In this document: one piece after another, positions 4,577-8,058 of the stretch
Position numbering within the stretch: position 1 is the first letter of the stretch
How the letters are laid out: the number at the start of each line of letters is the position of its first letter
Assembly (NCBI GenBank): GCA_937902295.1
Contig: CALGUM010000105.1
Coordinates: 1 to 8,058 of the forward strand
Source: an uncultured Candidatus Saccharibacteria bacterium
GTDB taxonomy: Bacteria; Patescibacteriota; Saccharimonadia; Saccharimonadales; Saccharimonadaceae
DNA length: 8,058 nucleotides
Reading direction: 5' to 3'
Translations under genes and position numbers: made by a program
The notes under the pieces: model-generated
What the model saw: the letters and a program-made list of their open reading frames with translations, nothing else
Told to the model about the DNA's origin: nothing
Databases searched by the model: none

Positions 4577-5671
4577 TTACCGCTCAAGCGCAATCATATA
4601 TTGATCTAAGGTTTCTTGGGCCATTTTTTGCCAGGAATATTTTTGGCGCTGTATTTTGCCTTTTTCGATAAGAGAGAGCCTCAGAGATTTGTCGGTGAGC
4701 ACTTGATCGATCGCATGCACCATACTTTCGATGTCTGTAGGGGTAAAGTACCGAGCAGCATCGCCGAGCACCTCTGGCATGCACGAGGCATTACTACTCA
4801 CTACTGGCGCATCGTACTGCATCGCCTCGAGCGGAGGCAGTCCAAACCCTTCCATGAGCGATGGAAATACGTAGGCCGCACAGTTTTCGTACAGCCAATC
4901 TCGCTGGTCGTCCTCTACGAATCCAGTAAAGTGGATATTACGGTAGCCTTTCGACTCAAAGTACTCCTTTGTCATCTGGGCACTTTTGTTTATGCGACCT
5001 ACCAGTATCAGGCCAAGATCTGGATGTGTCTCAAGGAGTTTTTGGTGTGCGTCGCCGAGACGCTTGATGTTTTTGTAGTCACTCTGTTGACCTACGTACA
5101 GAAGGAACTCACCAAACGGTGTATTGTACGGCGTCACCGTGCCTGCCTGGAGCCTGTCGGCAGCTTCGTAGGTGACAACGGTCTTATCTTCGATCCTCCC
5201 GTGAAACGCTTCGAGCTCGCGTTTGACAGTCCAGGTAGGCGTGATGATGCGCGTAGATTTTGCGGCTACCATATGAAACACCGCCCGCCCGACCAGCTGC
5301 TTGGCATGAAATACGAACCAGTTCTTATCGGAGTTGTAGGTATTAAGCAGAGTTAGGTCATGAAACGTCGTGACACTGCGGCCACGGTAGAGCACAGGTT
5401 GTTGGGGCATACAGAAATGCACCAGGTCGGCACCGAGGTTATTCAGGTACTTTAAGAACCCTGCTTGTTCGGCGAACGAATAGTTTGCAAACTCTACCGT
5501 ACGGATCGTAAAGTTTGGGTTACTTGGTAGATAAAAATCCTTGTCTTTTGTTGGTACGAGAATTGAATAGGTATTTGTCGTGTCGATTTTTTCGAGATAA
5601 TGAATCAACCGCTCTACGTAGCGACCAGTGGAACTATTGATGATACGGGCGTCGATAGCGATGTGGGTCAC
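4577..5671 (-). CDS. GT4-family glycosyltransferase (GT-B fold)
   Basis: This is a retaining glycosyltransferase that transfers a sugar from a nucleotide-sugar donor to a growing glycan, probably at the cytoplasmic face of the membrane. The 364-residue length is normal for the family. The N-terminal acceptor domain opens with HIAIDARIINSSTGRYVERL (3-22), the usual opening of GT4 proteins, and contains HDLTLLN (104-110). The donor domain starts near 188 with FLLYVGQQSDYKN and ILVGR (222-226), and carries the EX7E motif as Glu274-GFGLPPL-Glu282 in FPSLMEGFGLPPLEAM. The start is GTG at 5671, overlapping the TGA of the upstream KilA-N gene by 4 bases; family alignment supports it although the ribosome binding site is weak. 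Mannosyl transfer is a common activity of relatives, but the substrate is not determinable here. Confidence 0.9.
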   Translation of the reverse strand: MTHIAIDARIINSSTGRYVERLIHYLEKIDTTNTYSILVPTKDKDFYLPSNPNFTIRTVEFANYSFAEQAGFLKYLNNLGADLVHFCMPQQPVLYRGRSVTTFHDLTLLNTYNSDKNWFVFHAKQLVGRAVFHMVAAKSTRIITPTWTVKRELEAFHGRIEDKTVVTYEAADRLQAGTVTPYNTPFGEFLLYVGQQSDYKNIKRLGDAHQKLLETHPDLGLILVGRINKSAQMTKEYFESKGYRNIHFTGFVEDDQRDWLYENCAAYVFPSLMEGFGLPPLEAMQYDAPVVSSNASCMPEVLGDAARYFTPTDIESMVHAIDQVLTDKSLRLSLIEKGKIQRQKYSWQKMAQETLDQYMIALER

Positions 5672-6516
5672 TTGAGTCTCTTTCTGTCATTTTCTAAGTC
5701 ACGCGTGATTTGGCGTGTTTTGACGAGTGATTCATATTGGCGTTGTGCAGCTTGGGCAAGTATTACGATACGATCAGGTTGATTTTTACCTTCGGTGATA
5801 TAGTGTGAATTTAGGTTTTCTAGATTGGCTAATATGACCAACTGTTCAGAAGTAGCAAAATCCCTTTGGTTACGCTGTCCTTTTGCAAGTGACGGATTAC
5901 TCTTTTTCCACTCACTTGCTGTTTGGCCAAACACAATTCGATTTAACATATCTGCTTCCGTGGTGTAAGTGTACTGTTGTATTGCTCCAGCAGATAGTGT
6001 CGGTATGATATGTTCTTTTATCGCGTCTGTGTGGAGGCGATAGTTTACCTGGGACAGATATCGGTGAGAATCCCATTCGATTTGTTTTTGTTCATTTGCT
6101 TTAAGTCTCTGAAACTCTGTAATAATAAGAAGTTTAAATTCAGGGCTAAGCCAAGTCCCAAATTCAAACGCGATATCTTTATGGGCGTAGGTGCCACCAT
6201 AGCGGCCGGTTCTAGATACAACCCCTTTTGCATTTGTACTTTCTACCCACTCCTTTATAGACGGGTTAAAGCTATTCTCTCCAGTACGGCTTTTAATCTT
6301 CACGAATTCGTGTAGATTAAAATCTGCATTGTGGTGCTGCTCCCACAAACCTAAGAATGAGATAGTGTTACGCGAACGCAGCCAGCTATGTAAAGCTCTC
6401 TCTGATCCAGCGCTCTTTGCCATTTCAGTGAGACATATATAATCATCATCACCAATTTTTACAACGTTCACGGTCTGTTCGTTGATATTCATCGAAAGCT
6501 TACGAGGAGGTGTCAT
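5668..6516 (-). CDS. KilA-N domain DNA-binding protein
   Basis: KilA-N is a DNA-binding domain first known from phage P1 KilA and large DNA viruses and also found in many bacterial chromosomes; the cellular role is mostly unknown. The 282-residue protein has the KilA-N region at about 20-140. It includes DYICLTEMAK (25-34), the pair of blocks around LHEFVKIK and IKEWVESTNAKG, and the hallmark GGTYAHKDIAFEFGTWLSPE followed by FKLLIITEFQRLK. The C-terminal half (about 185-265) has EADMLNRIVFGQTASEW and a QLVILANLE segment that I recognise from long KilA-N proteins, so it looks complete. The start is ATG at 6516; an ATG at 6492 is an alternative. It lies 12 bases after the DUF2304 gene and overlaps the GT4 gene by 4. 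Sampled 60-base blocks are less GC-rich than in the GT4 gene. Transfer from a mobile element is possible. Confidence 0.87.
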   Translation of the reverse strand: MTPPRKLSMNINEQTVNVVKIGDDDYICLTEMAKSAGSERALHSWLRSRNTISFLGLWEQHHNADFNLHEFVKIKSRTGENSFNPSIKEWVESTNAKGVVSRTGRYGGTYAHKDIAFEFGTWLSPEFKLLIITEFQRLKANEQKQIEWDSHRYLSQVNYRLHTDAIKEHIIPTLSAGAIQQYTYTTEADMLNRIVFGQTASEWKKSNPSLAKGQRNQRDFATSEQLVILANLENLNSHYITEGKNQPDRIVILAQAAQRQYESLVKTRQITRDLENDRKRLK

Positions 6517-6522
6517 GTAACA

Positions 6523-6528
6523 AGTATA
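6523..6528 (-). promoter_or_regulatory. -10 element of the KilA-N gene, possible leaderless transcript
   Basis: On the minus strand TATACT lies 6 bases before the ATG at 6516 and follows an A-rich tract; it begins just after the first base of the short gap that follows the DUF2304 stop codon and partly overlaps its neighbourhood. A start about 7 bases downstream would fall on the A of the ATG. No good -35 hexamer is seen and no ribosome binding site precedes the ATG. Confidence 0.35.
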
Positions 6529-6885
6529 CTATTTTTTGCTCGACAAGCGGATAGAGAGTGCTTGATGCAGGTCGTTGAGGCGTTTTTCTGTTTGCTCGAT
6601 ACGAGTAGAAAGACCGTTGACGATATAGAGCAGAAACACAATCGCAGTAATCTGTACGACGTCAAAAAGACTCAGTGCATCAGAGGCGGTCAGCTCCTGT
6701 GCGAACAACCAGTAATAGAGTGGACGGGCAACAATAAGTCCCATAAGGATAAATAGCCAGATTAGCAGCTGAATAGAGGCTCGCCTGCGAGAGATGCGCT
6801 TCATTTTGTAACGGGTAATGATGCCCGTGATAGCAAGGAAGATAAACGGAAGATTAATAAAGATAAGTAATATATAAAGACTCAT
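6529..6885 (-). CDS. DUF2304 family membrane protein
   Basis: Function of the family is not established, but its genes are often found directly beside GT2 polyprenyl-phosphate-sugar synthases, as here. The 118-residue protein has three hydrophobic segments at about 3-22, 37-62 and 72-92. The basic stretch KMKRISRRR (27-35) after the first segment and the charged, probably helical C-terminal tail (93-118, TRIEQTEKRLNDLHQAL) suggest cytoplasmic positions for both. The pattern fits DUF2304. The ATG at 6885 overlaps the TGA of the upstream GT2 gene by 4 bases, with GGAGAT 9 bases before the start, so the two are co-translated. I infer that it anchors or assists the soluble GT2 enzyme at the membrane. 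Confidence 0.8.
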   Translation of the reverse strand: MSLYILLIFINLPFIFLAITGIITRYKMKRISRRRASIQLLIWLFILMGLIVARPLYYWLFAQELTASDALSLFDVVQITAIVFLLYIVNGLSTRIEQTEKRLNDLHQALSIRLSSKK

Positions 6886-7595
6886 CGAAATATCTCCGAG
6901 ATGCGACGAGCCATGAGTGTACGCACGATATTAAGCGCATTCCAGTTACTCTGACCCTTACCTTTTGAGTAGTCCGTATAAATAGCCTCAATCGGAAACT
7001 CATCAATCTTAAGGCCGATCTTTTTTGCACGCCAGAGCATTTCCGAACAAAACTCATAGCCTCGAGATTTCCATTCCAGCTGAGCAAGCGCGTTCTTAGA
7101 GTAAATACGCAGTCCGGACTGTGAATCAGTGCTATTGATGCCGAAGAGTAGGTAGGTGACGACACTAAGGCCTTTGTTTCCAAGCACCTTAACGCGGGAC
7201 ATACCTTGGCTGTCGATAAGCCGACTACCTATAAGCAAATCTACGTCAGATCCGCATAGGGTATGCACGCCCGTAATTACGTCTTCTGGTTTGTGTTGGC
7301 CATCCGCATCCATAGTAGCGGCAACGTCAAACCCATACTGCTGGGCATAGCTCAGGCCTGTTGCAGTTGCGCCACCAGCTCCCGAGTTCAAGATGTGGTC
7401 TATTACCGTCACGCCAGCACGCGCTGCTTCGCTGGAGGTATTGTCTGTCGATCCGTCATTTACTACGACGATTTCGTAAGAATGTTTTTTATCTTTTGCA
7501 AGAGCTTTCTTCGTACGAGTGAGTACGTCATATATTACCGCAGCTTCTTTGTAGGCGGGTATTACGACACACACTCGTTTTTTGGAATCTCTCAC
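6882..7595 (-). CDS. GT2-family glycosyltransferase, polyprenyl-phosphate sugar synthase-like
   Basis: The protein resembles dolichol/undecaprenyl-phosphate mannose or glucose synthases, which move a sugar from a nucleotide donor to polyprenyl phosphate on the cytoplasmic side. It has a GT-A fold: VCVVIPAYKEAAVI (8-21) as the first strand and nucleotide-binding start, VVVNDGSTDNT (43-53), HILNSGAGGATATG (67-80) and the metal-binding DAD in MDADGQHKPED (95-105). A GSRLID segment and the later SGLRIYSK segment fit the same family. At 237 residues it has only the catalytic domain and no membrane helices; the DUF2304 neighbour may supply them. The start is GTG at 7595, with GAGGT ending 4-5 bases upstream. 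The sugar and the exact polyprenyl acceptor are unknown. Confidence 0.9.
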   Translation of the reverse strand: MRDSKKRVCVVIPAYKEAAVIYDVLTRTKKALAKDKKHSYEIVVVNDGSTDNTSSEAARAGVTVIDHILNSGAGGATATGLSYAQQYGFDVAATMDADGQHKPEDVITGVHTLCGSDVDLLIGSRLIDSQGMSRVKVLGNKGLSVVTYLLFGINSTDSQSGLRIYSKNALAQLEWKSRGYEFCSEMLWRAKKIGLKIDEFPIEAIYTDYSKGKGQSNWNALNIVRTLMARRISEIFR

Positions 7596-7605
7596 GATTA
7601 CCTCA

Positions 7606-7614
7606 ATTTTATCA
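7606..7614 (-). promoter_or_regulatory. Weak candidate promoter before the GT2 gene
   Basis: On the minus strand TGATAAAAT resembles an extended -10 (TG, one base, TAAAAT). It lies in the 23-base gap after the upstream glycosyltransferase gene. A start 7 bases downstream would cut into the apparent ribosome binding site, so read-through from upstream is equally likely. Confidence 0.2.
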
Positions 7615-7618
7615 CACC

Positions 7619-8008
7619 CTAGTCTTTACCGGTGAATATCTTTCGAAATTTGCGAAGGCCTGTTTGATCCGGTGGAAGGTCTGGCCATAATATCGAGCGA
7701 ATGTATTCAGTAGACACCCTCTTATTTCGTTGAATAGTCCACCGGGAAGGTAGCGCATGAAACCAAAAATAGTAGACTTGCACTCCCCATCCTTTAAGCG
7801 CGGGTATCCCGTTGCCGTTTTTTATTGCGTTACCCAGCATTAAGGTGTAGGCAAGGGTAAAGCGTGGCCACGTGGATAGTAATAGACCAAGAGGTATATT
7901 TTTAGTAAAGAATAGAGGGAGATTTTTGAACGTCTGGTATACAGTGAATCCAGGAATTTTGTCGCTTGTGGCACCTTGCTTGTGATAGGCGATAGCACGG
8001 CTCGTATA
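7619..8008 (-). CDS. Glycosyltransferase, C-terminal fragment (5' end lost at contig end)
   Basis: Only the last 129 residues are present because genomic sequence stops at 8008. The fragment begins in mid-protein with YTSRAIAYH. It has a segment of aromatic and basic residues (YQTFKNLPLFFTKNIP), then a hydrophobic or amphipathic stretch and WGVQVYYFWFHALP, ending in a basic tail. This looks like the C-terminal part of a membrane-associated GT2 glycosyltransferase of the rhamnosyltransferase/WcaA kind, where a histidine after the catalytic core is followed by an R/K-N motif. The catalytic half is missing, so the assignment is tentative. The open frame continues to a GTG at 8023, but residues MLFRS are encoded by adapter and are not real. 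It ends 23 bases before the GT2 gene in the same direction. Confidence 0.6.
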   Translation of the reverse strand, partial: YTSRAIAYHKQGATSDKIPGFTVYQTFKNLPLFFTKNIPLGLLLSTWPRFTLAYTLMLGNAIKNGNGIPALKGWGVQVYYFWFHALPSRWTIQRNKRVSTEYIRSILWPDLPPDQTGLRKFRKIFTGKD

Positions 8009-8058
8009 AGATCGGAAGAGCACACGTCTGAACTCCAGTCACACAGTGATCTCGTATG
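8009..8058 (+). other. Illumina TruSeq adapter with index ACAGTG (contamination)
   Basis: The sequence starts AGATCGGAAGAGCACACG and continues as the standard TruSeq read-1 adapter to 8042. The six-base index ACAGTG (8043-8048, TruSeq index 5) and ATCTCGTATG, the start of the flow-cell part, follow. All 50 bases match from memory of the adapter. It is a library artefact and should be trimmed; nothing in it is genomic. Confidence 0.98.

Noticed and set aside
4616..5356. 246-residue plus-strand open frame
   Set aside because: It is antisense to the GT4 gene, whose frame has clear family motifs, and its product has no domain I recognise. Long antisense frames are common opposite GC-richer genes.
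6504..6520. Plus-strand GAGGAGGTGTC followed by ATGTAA, a perfect ribosome binding site before a start-stop pair
   Set aside because: It is antisense to the first codons of the KilA-N gene, where CCTCCT encodes two prolines; the frame ends at once, so I treat it as chance.
7840..8025. Minus-strand frame beginning MCSSDL
   Set aside because: The first residues are encoded by the reverse complement of the sequencing adapter and the rest is out of frame with the glycosyltransferase fragment.
1..8058. Search by eye for CRISPR arrays, tRNA or rRNA genes, insertion sequences and alternative UGA coding
   Set aside because: No regularly spaced repeats, no cloverleaf or rRNA core segments, no transposase-like protein, and TGA serves as a normal stop for several genes.

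Overview
The window looks like the replication-origin region of a small-genome bacterium of the Candidate Phyla Radiation, most likely Candidatus Saccharibacteria (TM7). This rests on the general look of the short L34, RnpA and KhpB proteins and on the order dnaA / rpmH-rnpA-yidC-khpB. It is a by-eye judgement without a database search. The genetic code looks standard: TAA, TAG and TGA all serve as stops. GC content appears moderate.

Layout. (1) 1-266 is the non-coding region downstream of dnaA, where dnaN would be expected beyond the left edge. It has several DnaA-box-like 9-mers. Two of them are abutting tandem boxes (53-70) followed by a small GC cluster, irregular CTA/GTA triplets and an AT-rich tract, an order resembling the bacterial origin unwinding element. 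(2) dnaA lies at 267-1637 on the minus strand. (3) 1638-1920 is the divergent dnaA/rpmH intergenic region. It holds two perfect DnaA boxes and a third one overlapping the likely dnaA promoter, so the origin may be bipartite around dnaA. (4) rpmH, rnpA, yidC and khpB (jag) run rightward at 1921-4092: ribosomal protein L34, the RNase P protein, the membrane insertase and a KH/R3H RNA-binding protein. Promoter-like elements precede rpmH, rnpA and yidC; khpB overlaps yidC by 4 bases. (5) 4115-8008 is a leftward cluster for envelope glycan synthesis: the C-terminal end of a glycosyltransferase, a polyprenyl-phosphate-sugar-synthase-like GT2, a DUF2304 membrane protein, a KilA-N DNA-binding protein, a GT4 glycosyltransferase and a GtrA-like membrane protein. 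The genes overlap by 4 bases or are separated by 12-23 bases, so they probably form an operon-like unit.

How they fit together. The left half is the conserved core of initiation, ribosome/RNase P biogenesis and membrane insertion found next to many bacterial origins. The right half probably makes and moves lipid-linked sugars for a surface polysaccharide or glycoprotein. The KilA-N gene is the outlier in that unit.

The last 50 bases (8009-8058) are not biological. They match the Illumina TruSeq adapter with index ACAGTG, so the window ends at an untrimmed contig end and the last gene's apparent N-terminus is an artefact. I did not find a clearly new system. The best leads are the origin architecture, the KilA-N gene inside the glycosyltransferase unit, and promoters sitting almost on top of start codons.
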